Assembly: GCA_002862085.1 (NCBI GenBank)
Contig: PKCK01000131.1
Location: forward strand, 1 to 36,879
Direction: 5' to 3'
DNA length: 36,879 nucleotides
Source of the DNA: Planctomycetota bacterium
GTDB lineage: Bacteria; Planctomycetota; UBA1135; GCA-002686595
The notes beneath the pieces were generated by a model. The model searched no databases. It saw only the letters and a list, made by a program, of their open reading frames with translations, and was not told the origin of the DNA. The stretch's first letter is position 1, and the number at the start of each line of letters is the position of its first letter. This document shows positions 26,210 to 33,502 of this stretch, piece by piece. The position numbers were made by a program, and so were the translations under genes.

Positions 26210-26238
26210 AGTATCGGCTCCCCCACGCATCGCGGCAA
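26210..26238 (-). promoter_or_regulatory. Candidate sigma70 promoter for metallophosphoesterase-yidC-mnmE
   Basis: Minus-strand TTGCCG (26233-26238) and GATACT (26210-26215) are separated by exactly 17 bases. Each matches the consensus at four positions. Transcription would begin near 26203, about 74 bases before the TTG start at 26129. The same GATACT -10 with a 17-base spacer occurs upstream of the gene at 28506. Confidence 0.45.
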
Positions 26239-26286
26239 CACCGCGGCGGAGGGCTCGCGCTGACGGCCACGACGCCGCCGATCCGG

Positions 26287-26306
26287 GGCGCGCTCCAGGG
26301 CGCGCC
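26287..26306 (-). terminator. GC-rich hairpin after the WecA-like gene
   Basis: GGCGCGC (26287-26293) pairs perfectly with GCGCGCC (26300-26306) around a six-base loop, 76 bases beyond the stop of the glycosyl-1-phosphate transferase gene and before the next promoter. No U-tract follows, so it may be a non-canonical terminator or an mRNA 3'-end stabiliser. The remainder of the 26130-26381 gap contains only the promoter described above. Confidence 0.45.
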
Positions 26307-26381
26307 GCGAGGGTCGACCCGGGGACCAGCCCGCCGTCGAGGAGCGCCGAGGGGCCCCGTCCCGGCCTCCGCAGGCGAGGC

Positions 26382-27344
26382 TCAGGCGCCCGCTCGGCGC
26401 CGACGCTCCTCGCCCGTCAGCGCGACCAGGGCGATGTACAGCCCGCCAGCGGCGGCCAGGGCCAGTGCGAGGGCGGTCGGCTTCGTCGAGAACAGGATCG
26501 CTCCCAGGGGCGTCGAAGCCGCGAGAACGGCGACCGCTGCACCTGCCACCGGATGAAGACCCAGCGCCTCCAACCTGTGCCCGAGATGCGTCCGATCCCC
26601 CACCCAGAAGGGCTGGCCGCGACGGATCCGGGCGCGGGCGACCCGCGCGAGGTCGAGCAGGGGCAGGACCAGGAACCAGGCCGCGCCGGGGACCGCGACG
26701 AGCGCGACGCCGAGGAGGTGGGATCCCGAGTCCCCGAGCATGGCGCAGGGCGCGCCCGTGCTCCGGTCGCCCTCACCCGGTCCCGCGCCGGCCGCCGCCT
26801 GCCGCAGGAAGGTGTTGAAAGGAAGATAGCCCGCGACGGCTGCTGCGAGACCTGGAGCGCCGGTGGCGAGCGCGACGGCCGAGAGCCCCCCCGTCAGCCC
26901 GTCCGCGTGGTCCCAGGTGTTGATCGCGTTCATCGACACGACGGCGAGGAGCCCGAGCGCGACCGCGTGGAGGGGCTCGACGTCCCCGATCGGCGCGCTT
27001 CGCTCGATGGCGAGCAGCAGCCCCACGAGGAGCTGCCCGAGGAGCTTGTGCTTCGCTCGCAGCCCCCCCGGCAGCACGTCGTCCGCGAGGCCGAGGAGGA
27101 AGGCGCCGCAGAGGGCCGTCCAGGGCAGCTCGCCGAGTCCGCCTCCGCCCTGCGTGAACCAGCGAGCGAGCGCCGCGGCGGCGAGGATCGCCGCTCCGCC
27201 CACGACGGGGACGGGCTGCTCCCGCGGCTTGCGGTCCTCCAGACCGTCCCTCCGATCGATCCATCCGAGCCCGCGCGCCGCCGCGGCCATCAGCCCCGTC
27301 GCCAGGGCGCCGAGGAGCGCCGCCCAGAGCACGGCGCCGGTCAA
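26382..27344 (-). CDS. WecA/MraY family polyprenyl-phosphate glycosyl-1-phosphate transferase
   Basis: A 320-residue multi-pass membrane enzyme of the MraY/WecA/TagO family, which transfers a sugar-1-phosphate (often GlcNAc-1-P) from a UDP-sugar to undecaprenyl phosphate and so starts lipid-linked glycans. Seen: GLEDRKPREQPVPVVGG (34-50) in the first loop, the metal-binding Asp pair in LADDV (88-89), MNAINTWDHADGLTGG (138-153) as the NxxNxxDGxDGL-type motif, MLGDSGSHLLG (202-212), and DRTHLGHRL (250-258) in place of the His-rich loop. About ten hydrophobic helices are apparent. Start choice: the frame extends to 27989 over nadD, but a TTG at 27342-27344 overlaps the nadD stop as TTGA and gives the usual N-terminal helix. 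It may initiate the glycan built by the glycosyltransferases at 444-6190. It is more WecA- than MraY-like, with a short loop region. Confidence 0.87.
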   Translation of the reverse strand: MTGAVLWAALLGALATGLMAAAARGLGWIDRRDGLEDRKPREQPVPVVGGAAILAAAALARWFTQGGGGLGELPWTALCGAFLLGLADDVLPGGLRAKHKLLGQLLVGLLLAIERSAPIGDVEPLHAVALGLLAVVSMNAINTWDHADGLTGGLSAVALATGAPGLAAAVAGYLPFNTFLRQAAAGAGPGEGDRSTGAPCAMLGDSGSHLLGVALVAVPGAAWFLVLPLLDLARVARARIRRGQPFWVGDRTHLGHRLEALGLHPVAGAAVAVLAASTPLGAILFSTKPTALALALAAAGGLYIALVALTGEERRRRAGA

Positions 27345-28153
27345 GGACCGACCCCTTCGTCCGAGGTCGGAGCGCCCGTTCCGTCGGCCGTGCGCCCATC
27401 GCCGCGCGGGAGGGCCCCACCGGCTGGAGCCGCGGGGAAGCCGTACAGCCCCTTCCCGCGGATGAAGTCCTCGACCTCCGGAGCGAGGGCTCCGTCGGGC
27501 ATCTCGCCCCGCGCGAGCGCCTCGCGGATCACGGTCGAGCTCTGAGGAAGCGGCGGGAGCTCGAGGAACCCCGCCTCGATTCGCTCGAGCGCGTCCGTGG
27601 ACATCCGGCCGCGTAAGTCGGCGAGATGAGCGTCGCGGGTGCCCTCGCGGAGCACCACGATCGGACGGGCGAGCCGCAGGACGTCTTCGGCGTTCCGCCA
27701 GCCCGGCAGCCCGTGGAGGTTGTCGCTCCCGATGATGAGGAACAGCTCCAGCTCGCGGCGGCGCTCCGCGAATCCCCCCTCCGAGCGCGGGGAGGTGTAG
27801 CGCGCGAGGTGTTCGGGGATCTCGAGCAGGGTGTCGTAGGTGTACGACTGCCCCGGCCGGCTCAGCTCGAGGTCGAGGACCGTCCAGCGGGGACGATGCG
27901 CGGTGGCGAGGAGGGTCATCGCCAGCCGCATGTGATCCTCCGCGAGGATCCGATCGGGCTTGTGGGGCGGCCGGCGAGCCGGGATCCACAGCACGCGCTC
28001 CAGCCGGAAAGCGTCCGTCGCTCGCTCCGCGATCCCGGTGTGTCCGAGGTGGATCGGGTCGAAAGAGCCGCCGAAGACCGCAGCCCGCAGGGGATCCGTG
28101 CGCCGGGTGGGGACGCTACCGGAGGCTCCGTGGGGGTCGAGGTGGCCAGTCAT
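27341..28153 (-). CDS. nadD: Nicotinate-nucleotide adenylyltransferase NadD
   Basis: A 270-residue NadD, which adenylates nicotinate mononucleotide in NAD synthesis. The nucleotidyltransferase motif GGSFDPIHLGH is at residues 28-38, followed by VLWIPARRPPHKPD, YTYDTLLEI, LIIGSDNLHGLPGW and the second ATP-binding motif SSTVIREALARG; VEDFIRGKGLYG closes the domain. Most NadD proteins are 190-220 residues. This one has about 20 extra residues before the first strand and a Gly/Pro-rich tail of about 35 residues after the fold. The ATG at 28151-28153 is the only plausible start, without a visible ribosome binding site. The stop overlaps the TTG of the WecA-like gene. The usual neighbours rsfS and obgE are absent. 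It is divergent from the exported-protein gene at 28506. Confidence 0.95.
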   Translation of the reverse strand: MTGHLDPHGASGSVPTRRTDPLRAAVFGGSFDPIHLGHTGIAERATDAFRLERVLWIPARRPPHKPDRILAEDHMRLAMTLLATAHRPRWTVLDLELSRPGQSYTYDTLLEIPEHLARYTSPRSEGGFAERRRELELFLIIGSDNLHGLPGWRNAEDVLRLARPIVVLREGTRDAHLADLRGRMSTDALERIEAGFLELPPLPQSSTVIREALARGEMPDGALAPEVEDFIRGKGLYGFPAAPAGGALPRGDGRTADGTGAPTSDEGVGP

Positions 28154-28505
28154 GAGGAGGGAGCGGTGCCGCGGTGATGCGCCCTGGCCGGCCCCACCGC
28201 CAGTTCCGATCCGCCCGGCGATCCGGGTTCCGGGCGTTCCTCGGTGACCGGCGGACCTTCGGTGCTAGAGCAGGGATGGCGAGGCTGCTGGACATCGGCG
28301 CCCGTCCCCATGATACTCCTCCCCCCGGCGCGTTCGCCCCGGGACGATCCCCCCAGCCCCCCCCGGCCACTTTCCGGGCCGCGAGCTCCCCGTCCAGGAT
28401 CACGTCCGACGCCGTCAAGGCCCGGCCGCCAGGACGCTGTCGCGGCACGCCTCCTGCCCGGGGCTCCGAGAATCCAAGACGCCCCTCGCGGGCACCTCCC
28501 CACCG
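28154..28505. other. Divergent intergenic region between nadD and an exported-protein gene
   Basis: This 352-base gap separates nadD (minus) and the 191-residue protein gene (plus). It contains C-rich tracts (28318-28375), short open frames on both strands that I judge to be noise, and one good plus-strand promoter at 28289-28317. I find no promoter of comparable quality for nadD and no RNA gene or riboswitch that I can name. Confidence 0.6.
28289..28317 (+). promoter_or_regulatory. Sigma70-like promoter for the gene at 28506
   Basis: TGGACA (28289-28294, five of six consensus bases) and GATACT (28312-28317, four of six) are separated by 17 bases. The implied start near 28324 leaves a leader of about 180 bases that is strikingly C-rich at its beginning. 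The long leader leaves room for post-transcriptional control, but no structure stands out. Confidence 0.5.
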
Positions 28506-29081
28506 ATGACGAAGTCGAGCTCGACCGGCCGCGCGCTGCGCGCCGTCTCCACCCTCGCGCTCCTCGCCTCCGCGGCGATCGGTCCGTCCTGCAACTCGCT
28601 CAGCGGCGAGAAGATCGACGACCACTGGACCTTCGAGTCCGTCCCGCCGCGCGTCGCTCGCTCGGTCCTGGGCTACGACGCCTCCCGCGAGACCTCCTAC
28701 AAGGACTTCGCCTGGGATCGCAAGAAGTCCATCTCGTTGACGTTGCGCCGGTACCTGTTCAACCACAACCCGATGAACCCGAACCAGGCGCCGCAGGAGT
28801 CCCTGTACGCACCGCGCCCGGTCAACAGCATCCTGCCCAACCCCGTGAACTACATTCACGTCGAGGGCTTCCTCATCGGCTGGGCCCTGACCGGCGTCCC
28901 GATCCCGATCCCGGTGGACTCGATGCTCGGCACGCTGGAGCCGGGCGGCCCCAGTGAGTTCTTCCAGGGCTTCGCCGACACGATCTCGGAGATCGACGGC
29001 GACTCCGACGGCCTCCCCACCTCGCTCTACGGCGAGGACGGTGAGCTGCCGGCTTTCGAGATGACCGAGGACGCCCGCTGA
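28506..29081 (+). CDS. Putative exported protein of unknown function
   Basis: A 191-residue protein that I do not recognise. The start is basic (MTKSSSTGRALR) and is followed by a hydrophobic signal segment (about residues 14-27, STLALLASAAIGP) and a Cys at residue 29 (GPSC). It might be a lipoprotein, although the lipobox (GPS before Cys) is poor, or an ordinary secreted protein. The mature part is unlike an Ala-rich shadow frame: it has aromatic and Asn residues (DDHWTFE, SYKDFAWDRKKS, RYLFNHNPMNPNQ, NPVNYIHVEGFLIGWAL) and an acidic end with DGDSDG. This amino-acid make-up supports a real gene. It is one of only three plus-strand genes, has its own promoter and is followed by a large inverted repeat. 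The position outside the neighbouring operons suggests separate regulation. Confidence 0.75.
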   Translation: MTKSSSTGRALRAVSTLALLASAAIGPSCNSLSGEKIDDHWTFESVPPRVARSVLGYDASRETSYKDFAWDRKKSISLTLRRYLFNHNPMNPNQAPQESLYAPRPVNSILPNPVNYIHVEGFLIGWALTGVPIPIPVDSMLGTLEPGGPSEFFQGFADTISEIDGDSDGLPTSLYGEDGELPAFEMTEDAR

Positions 29082-29115
29082 TCGGCACTCCCCGGCCGGA
29101 CCCGCTCCCGCGGGC

Positions 29116-29158
29116 CGAGCGAGGCGCGCGTCCGCACTGCGGACGCGCGCCTCGCTCG
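29116..29158. terminator. 21-bp perfect inverted repeat between convergent genes
   Basis: The left arm (29116-29136, beginning CGAGCGAGG and ending TCCGCA) and right arm (29138-29158) are exact reverse complements, separated by a single C at 29137. As RNA it would fold into a very stable hairpin of about 19-20 pairs with a minimal loop on either strand. It fills the 78-base gap between the stop of the plus-strand gene at 29081 and the miaA stop at 29160, so it is well placed as a bidirectional terminator. It lacks a T-run on either side, so it is not a textbook intrinsic terminator. Confidence 0.8.
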
Positions 29159-29159
29159 T

Positions 29160-30146
29160 TCAGGTGAGGTCGAGCGCGTCCTCGAGTGCTTCGACGACCC
29201 GGGGTTCTCGCGGATCGATCCGTGCGACGTCGAATTTCCGGAACCAGGTGCGCTGGCGCCTCGCGAACTGACGCGTCCGGAGCGCGATCTCGTCCAGCGC
29301 GGCGTCTCGCTCGATCTCTCCTCTTCCGAGGCTCGCCGCGGTCGCGTAGCCGAGGGCCTGCACCGCGGAGGGCCCGAGCGCGCCGGCGTCCACGAGCGCC
29401 CTCGCTTCCTCGGGCCACCCGGCGTCCAGCATCCTCGAGGTCCGTTCGCGGATCCGTTCGTCGAGGACGTCGGTCGGGAGCTCGAGCCCCGCGATGCGCG
29501 CGCGGCGCTCACGCGTGCCCTTGCTCCCCCCGCGCTGAGCGGACCACTGGTGCTGATGCTCCGAGAGAGGCACACCGGTCTGTTCGTACACCTCGAGGGC
29601 CCGGACTGTGCGGCGCACGTCACGCGGGTGGATCCTGGCGTGGGCCTCGGGATCGACGTCCCTCAGCCGCTCCCGCTGCTCCTCGAGCCCACCGTCGGCG
29701 GCCTCGGCCTCGAGGCGCTCGCGAAGCACCGGATCGATGGGCGGCCCTTGAAAGAGCCCGCGGACCAGCGCCGCGAGGTAGAGCCCCGTCCCGCCGACGA
29801 ACAGCGGGAGCGCTCCCCGCTCCTCCATCCCCGCGAGCGTCGCTTCGACGAGGGCCACGTAGGCGTGCAGATCGAACCGGTCCGTGGGATCGGCCACGTC
29901 GAGGAGGTGGTGTGGGACTCCGCCTCGTTCCGCCGCGGCAGGCTTGGCCGTACCGACGTCGAGGCCCCGGTAGACCGTCATGGAGTCGAGCGCGACGATC
30001 TCCAAACCCGTCCCGCGGCCAGCGGCCCTGCGAGCCAGCTCGACCCCCAGCTCCGACTTCCCGGCGCCCGTGGGCCCCACGAGGAAGCGGAGCTGGACAC
30101 GATCCAGCGGGCTCTCGGTTTCGTCGATCTCGGGACTCTTGTCCAT
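29160..30146 (-). CDS. miaA: tRNA dimethylallyltransferase MiaA
   Basis: A 328-residue MiaA, which adds a dimethylallyl group to N6 of A37 in tRNAs reading codons that start with U. The P-loop GPTGAGKS is at residues 24-31, followed by VALDSMTVYRGLDVGTAKP, HHLLDVADPTDRFD, LPLFVGGTGLYLAALV and the tRNA-contacting region with RRTVRALEVYEQTG. The C-terminal RTRQFARRQRTWFRKF is also characteristic. Length is normal. The frame is open to 31118, but everything upstream of the ATG at 30144-30146 is antisense to the neighbouring gene. The miaA start faces the 30222 gene across 75 bases, in which I see no convincing promoter or ribosome binding site. The often-linked hfq is not adjacent. Confidence 0.97.
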   Translation of the reverse strand: MDKSPEIDETESPLDRVQLRFLVGPTGAGKSELGVELARRAAGRGTGLEIVALDSMTVYRGLDVGTAKPAAAERGGVPHHLLDVADPTDRFDLHAYVALVEATLAGMEERGALPLFVGGTGLYLAALVRGLFQGPPIDPVLRERLEAEAADGGLEEQRERLRDVDPEAHARIHPRDVRRTVRALEVYEQTGVPLSEHQHQWSAQRGGSKGTRERRARIAGLELPTDVLDERIRERTSRMLDAGWPEEARALVDAGALGPSAVQALGYATAASLGRGEIERDAALDEIALRTRQFARRQRTWFRKFDVARIDPREPRVVEALEDALDLT

Positions 30147-30221
30147 CACGTGAAGGCGCCCGCGGCGCCCCGGGGTCATCCGCTCTGGAAGTCCGGAGGA
30201 CGGGAGTCCACATTCTTGTGC

Positions 30222-31391
30222 ATGAACGCGCCCGACCGCCTCGCCATTCTGCCCGTCGCCGCCGTCATCTGCTGCTCGCTGAGCGCGTCGCAGGAGGCGT
30301 CCGCCGCCCAGGAGGGCGCGCCGGCGCCCAGGATCTCCGCCGGACCGGTCGAGACGACCACCGAAGTGCTCCTCGCGAGCGATGGACGGCCTGCTGGCCG
30401 GGGCCGCGTCCCCGCCGGGACCTCGGACGCGGCGCGGCTCATGTGGGAGCAGATGGTCGGCGCAGTGGGCGCGCCCGATCGGGGAGCGAGCGAGCCGAGG
30501 CCGCGCGCCTTCGATCTGCAGTTCAGCGCGAGGTTCCGCCGCGACGGCGAGGGAACCCAGGAGGGCCGCGTGCGGCTCCGCTACCTGGAGGCGGGCCCGG
30601 GCTTCGTCAGCGGCGCCATCCTCGAGAACGACGGCTCGATCCGCAGCGTCCAGATGCGCGGGCTCACCGAGGGCGACCGGCTCGGCTACTGGTTCCGCAA
30701 GTACCGGGGGAGCGGCATCACCGACGGCTGGGTCAAACTCACCCAGCGCGACTACAAGGAGGACCGCCAGGAGGTCGACTCCTACGCGGCCATCTCCTAC
30801 GACTTCGCGCGCCTGATCGAGCCCGAGAGCTGCCGCGTCGTGGCGCTCGAGGAGCGCACGGTCAAGCCGAGCACTGACCTCGCTGCGGGCTGGCTCCAGT
30901 TCGTCGGTGACGCCGGGATCCAGCTCCCCCCGAACGACCTCGACGGACGGCGCGAGGGTCGCGTGCGGACGCTCCGCGCACTCAGCGCGGAGCTGGTCTG
31001 GCTGGAGCTCTCGACCCCTGACTTCCGCCTCGTCCAGGAGAGCCTGCAGCGGCGCGAGCGGCTCGCCAGCGAGAAGCAGGTGAAGCGCGTCGTCTTCGGC
31101 CTCGACCCGAAGACCCACCGGCCCCAGCTCGTGGTCGTCGCGCCCACAGCGGAGGCCGCGCTCCAGGTCCCCGGGACGACCCTCGTGCAGACGACCGACT
31201 GGTTCGAGCTCGGTCAGGGCCAGGCGAACTCCCGCTTCCCCGGGAAGTTCCTCGTCTACGAGACCGCGCGCGAGGCGGGGGCGCCGCGTGGCCTGGGGTT
31301 CGATCCCACGCCGCGAGCCGACTTCTTCACCCTCGACGGATGCGCCCTCGACGCGCCGCTCACGCCGGCGGATTTCGCGCCCGCGGACTGA
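30222..31391 (+). CDS. Putative secreted protein of unknown function
   Basis: A 389-residue protein with a clear signal peptide: MNAPDRLAILPVAAVICCSL, then a small-residue region ending ASA before AQEGAPA, a likely signal peptidase I site near residue 28-29. I recognise no family. The mature protein is a mix of strands and charged turns, with notable stretches FDLQFSARFRRDGEG, RLRYLEAGPGFVSG, RLGYWFRKYRGSGITDGWVKL and SYAAISYDFARLI. These could be part of a beta-rich outer-membrane-associated or periplasmic domain. The frame runs open back to 29550, but that part is antisense to miaA, and the ATG at 30222 alone gives a signal sequence. It is divergent from miaA and ends 194 bases before the convergent mutL. 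Function unknown; coding is well supported. Confidence 0.8.
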   Translation: MNAPDRLAILPVAAVICCSLSASQEASAAQEGAPAPRISAGPVETTTEVLLASDGRPAGRGRVPAGTSDAARLMWEQMVGAVGAPDRGASEPRPRAFDLQFSARFRRDGEGTQEGRVRLRYLEAGPGFVSGAILENDGSIRSVQMRGLTEGDRLGYWFRKYRGSGITDGWVKLTQRDYKEDRQEVDSYAAISYDFARLIEPESCRVVALEERTVKPSTDLAAGWLQFVGDAGIQLPPNDLDGRREGRVRTLRALSAELVWLELSTPDFRLVQESLQRRERLASEKQVKRVVFGLDPKTHRPQLVVVAPTAEAALQVPGTTLVQTTDWFELGQGQANSRFPGKFLVYETAREAGAPRGLGFDPTPRADFFTLDGCALDAPLTPADFAPAD

Positions 31392-31450
31392 ACCCGTCGG
31401 CGCACGGCGCGATCAGCGCTCGGTGATCCCCACCCGACCGGTGGAGACGT

Positions 31451-31464
31451 CGCGGACCTCCGCG
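31451..31464. terminator. Weak hairpin between convergent genes
   Basis: CGCGG (31451-31455) and CCGCG (31460-31464) can pair around ACCT, nested inside flanking GGAGAC and GTCTCC arms. It lies in the 31392-31585 gap between the secreted-protein gene and mutL. No T-run follows, so termination is only a guess. I see nothing else in this gap. Confidence 0.25.
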
Positions 31465-31585
31465 GCGCTCCGGGTCTCCAGCGGGCGCGGGACGTGGCCG
31501 GGCTGGCGACCCGATGAGCGGTGTCGGCGCCGGACCAGCCGCGAGAAGACGAGAGGACGGAGTTCGAGAGGCTACGAACGGGCGC

Positions 31586-33502
31586 TCAGGTGCGGTGGAA
31601 CGCCTTCTCGAGATCCGCCAGGGTGAACTTGACGCGCGTCGGGCGCGCGTGGGGACACGTCTGGTCCGTACCTGCCGCGCGCGCCCTCTCGAGCAGCGCG
31701 CGTATGGACGACTGATCGAGTCGGTCTCCCGCCATGATCGAGGAGCGGCACGACGCGCGATGGAGCACCTCCTCGAGCACGTCCTCCGCATCGGGCGCCT
31801 TGCCGGTACGTGCGATCACAGCGACCACGTCGCGTACGATCGCCTCGGGGTCGGGCCGCTTGATGCGGGCTGGGATCCCGTGGACCGCCGCGGTGGTCTC
31901 TCCGAAGGGCTCCACCTCGATCCCGATGCGCCGCAACGCCTCGGAGTGCTCCGCGACGAGCGCGAGGTCCGCCCGGCCGAGCTCGACGAGCTCGGGCGTC
32001 AGGAGCCTCTGGATCTCCACCTTGCCCTCGCCCACCTCCCGGCGGAGCTCCTCGAACGTGAGTCGCTCGTGGAGCGCGTGTTGATCGATGATCTCGAAGC
32101 CGTCGGGGAGGGCGCGGACGAGATAGGTCTTGGCCACCTGGAGGTAGGGCCCCCGCAGGTCGTCGACCTCGTGCCAGCCAGCCTCCTCGCCGGGGGAAGC
32201 GGCTCCTGAACCGGCAGGAGCAGCGCCCCCGGACGGGGCGATGTCCTGCACGACGAAGCCGTCTCCTCCGTCCTCCGCGACCGGAGGCGTCGGCGCCGAT
32301 CCCCACGGCGCTGAAGGCGCGCCACCGCGCGGGATCCACGCGCTCTGGATGGCGCTCTGGCCGCGCATGGGCCCGGGATCGGGCAGGGTCTCACGCTGCT
32401 CCCCGCGCCCCTCACGGCGGCGGAGGGAGTCGAGCATCGACTCCCCCGGGGTCGCCATGTCGGTGCGCATGACCGACTCGCGGATCGTGTGGACGAGGAA
32501 GCCGAACAGCGAGCGCTCGTCGCGCAGACGCACCTCGGTCTTGGCCGGGTGGACGTTCACGTCGACCGTCTCCGGGTCGAGCCACAGGTGCAGGAACGCG
32601 ACCGGCTGGAGGCCATGGACCAGGACGCCGCGATAGGCGTCCTTCAGCACCCGGGTCAGGACCTTGTCCTTCAGGGGCCGCCCGTTCAGGAACCACATCT
32701 GGCGACGCGTGTCCCTGCGGGCGAAGCGCGGCGGCGCCACGAAGCCGAAGATCCGCGCCGACCCGTTGTCTCCCTCGACGGGCTCGAGGGTGTCCGCGAG
32801 TTCACCGCCGAAGGTCCGCCGCACGCGGGCGGCCAGGTCCATCCCCGGCTCGACGTCGAAGGCGCGACGGCCGCCGTGATTGACGGTGAAGCCGATCCCG
32901 CCGGCGCCCGACTCGTCGGCCGGATGGGCGAGGGCGACGCGCTGGACGATGTCCATGCACCGCGCGAGTTCGGTCTGCTCGCGCTTGAGGAAGCGGCGCC
33001 GCGCGGGGGTGTTGTAGAAGAGGTCGCGGACCTCCACCACCGTGCCCTCCGGCGCACCCGCGGGCGTCACCGCCCCTCGACGGCCGCCCTCCTCCGTGAT
33101 CTCCGCGCCCATCTCGGAGCCCCTCGGGCGCGAGAGGATCCGGCAGCGCGCGACCGACGCCATCGAGGCCAGCGCCTCGCCGCGGAACCCGAGGCTCGCG
33201 ATGTGGTCGAGGTCCTCGGGCGTGCGCAGTTTGCTCGTGGCATGGGCCTGGAAGGCGAGCTCGAGGTCGGCCGGTCCCATCCCGATGCCGTCGTCGCTGA
33301 CGCGTACGAGGCGCATCCCTCCCTCCTCGAGGTCGACGGTGATCCGGCTGGAACCAGCGTCCACGGCGTTGTCGAGGAGCTCGCGCAGGACCGAGGCCGG
33401 GCGCTCGATCACCTCACCGGCGGCGATCTGATTGCGGACGACCTCCGAGAGGACCGCGATACGCGGGCCGTTCGAGGCGTCCGTGGAGGCGGAACCGGTC
33501 AT
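31586..33502 (-). CDS. mutL: DNA mismatch repair endonuclease MutL
   Basis: A 638-residue MutL. The N-terminal GHKL ATPase shows IAAGEVIERPASVLRELLDNAVDAG, DDGIGM, HATSKL and LGFRGEAL. A transducer domain contains NGRPLKDK and VDVNVHPAKTEVR. A variable linker is followed by the C-terminal dimerisation domain with the endonuclease motif DQHALHERLTFE (residues 473-484), an exact DQHAxxExxxxE, plus the metal-site companions SCRSSI (Cys585) and CPHARPT (Cys616). It should therefore nick DNA itself, as in bacteria without MutH. The ATG at 33500-33502 overlaps the holA TGA by 4 bases, indicating coupling. MutS is not in the window. Confidence 0.98.
   Translation of the reverse strand: MTGSASTDASNGPRIAVLSEVVRNQIAAGEVIERPASVLRELLDNAVDAGSSRITVDLEEGGMRLVRVSDDGIGMGPADLELAFQAHATSKLRTPEDLDHIASLGFRGEALASMASVARCRILSRPRGSEMGAEITEEGGRRGAVTPAGAPEGTVVEVRDLFYNTPARRRFLKREQTELARCMDIVQRVALAHPADESGAGGIGFTVNHGGRRAFDVEPGMDLAARVRRTFGGELADTLEPVEGDNGSARIFGFVAPPRFARRDTRRQMWFLNGRPLKDKVLTRVLKDAYRGVLVHGLQPVAFLHLWLDPETVDVNVHPAKTEVRLRDERSLFGFLVHTIRESVMRTDMATPGESMLDSLRRREGRGEQRETLPDPGPMRGQSAIQSAWIPRGGAPSAPWGSAPTPPVAEDGGDGFVVQDIAPSGGAAPAGSGAASPGEEAGWHEVDDLRGPYLQVAKTYLVRALPDGFEIIDQHALHERLTFEELRREVGEGKVEIQRLLTPELVELGRADLALVAEHSEALRRIGIEVEPFGETTAAVHGIPARIKRPDPEAIVRDVVAVIARTGKAPDAEDVLEEVLHRASCRSSIMAGDRLDQSSIRALLERARAAGTDQTCPHARPTRVKFTLADLEKAFHRT

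Noticed and set aside
25260..27545. A 761-codon open frame on the plus strand
   Set aside because: It is antisense to the metallophosphoesterase, the WecA-like gene and nadD, all of which have clear motifs; the translation shows no recognisable fold.
28116..28859. A 247-codon minus-strand frame in the nadD upstream gap
   Set aside because: It overlaps the plus-strand exported-protein gene, which has a promoter and signal peptide, and its Gly/Arg-rich translation shows no motif.
30147..30221. A promoter pair in the 75-base divergent gap between miaA and the secreted-protein gene
   Set aside because: I found no pair of -35 and -10 elements with acceptable spacing on either strand.
29160..31118. 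A 652-codon frame suggesting miaA with a long N-terminal extension
   Set aside because: The upstream part is antisense to the secreted-protein gene, and the canonical MiaA P-loop sits 24 residues after the ATG at 30146.
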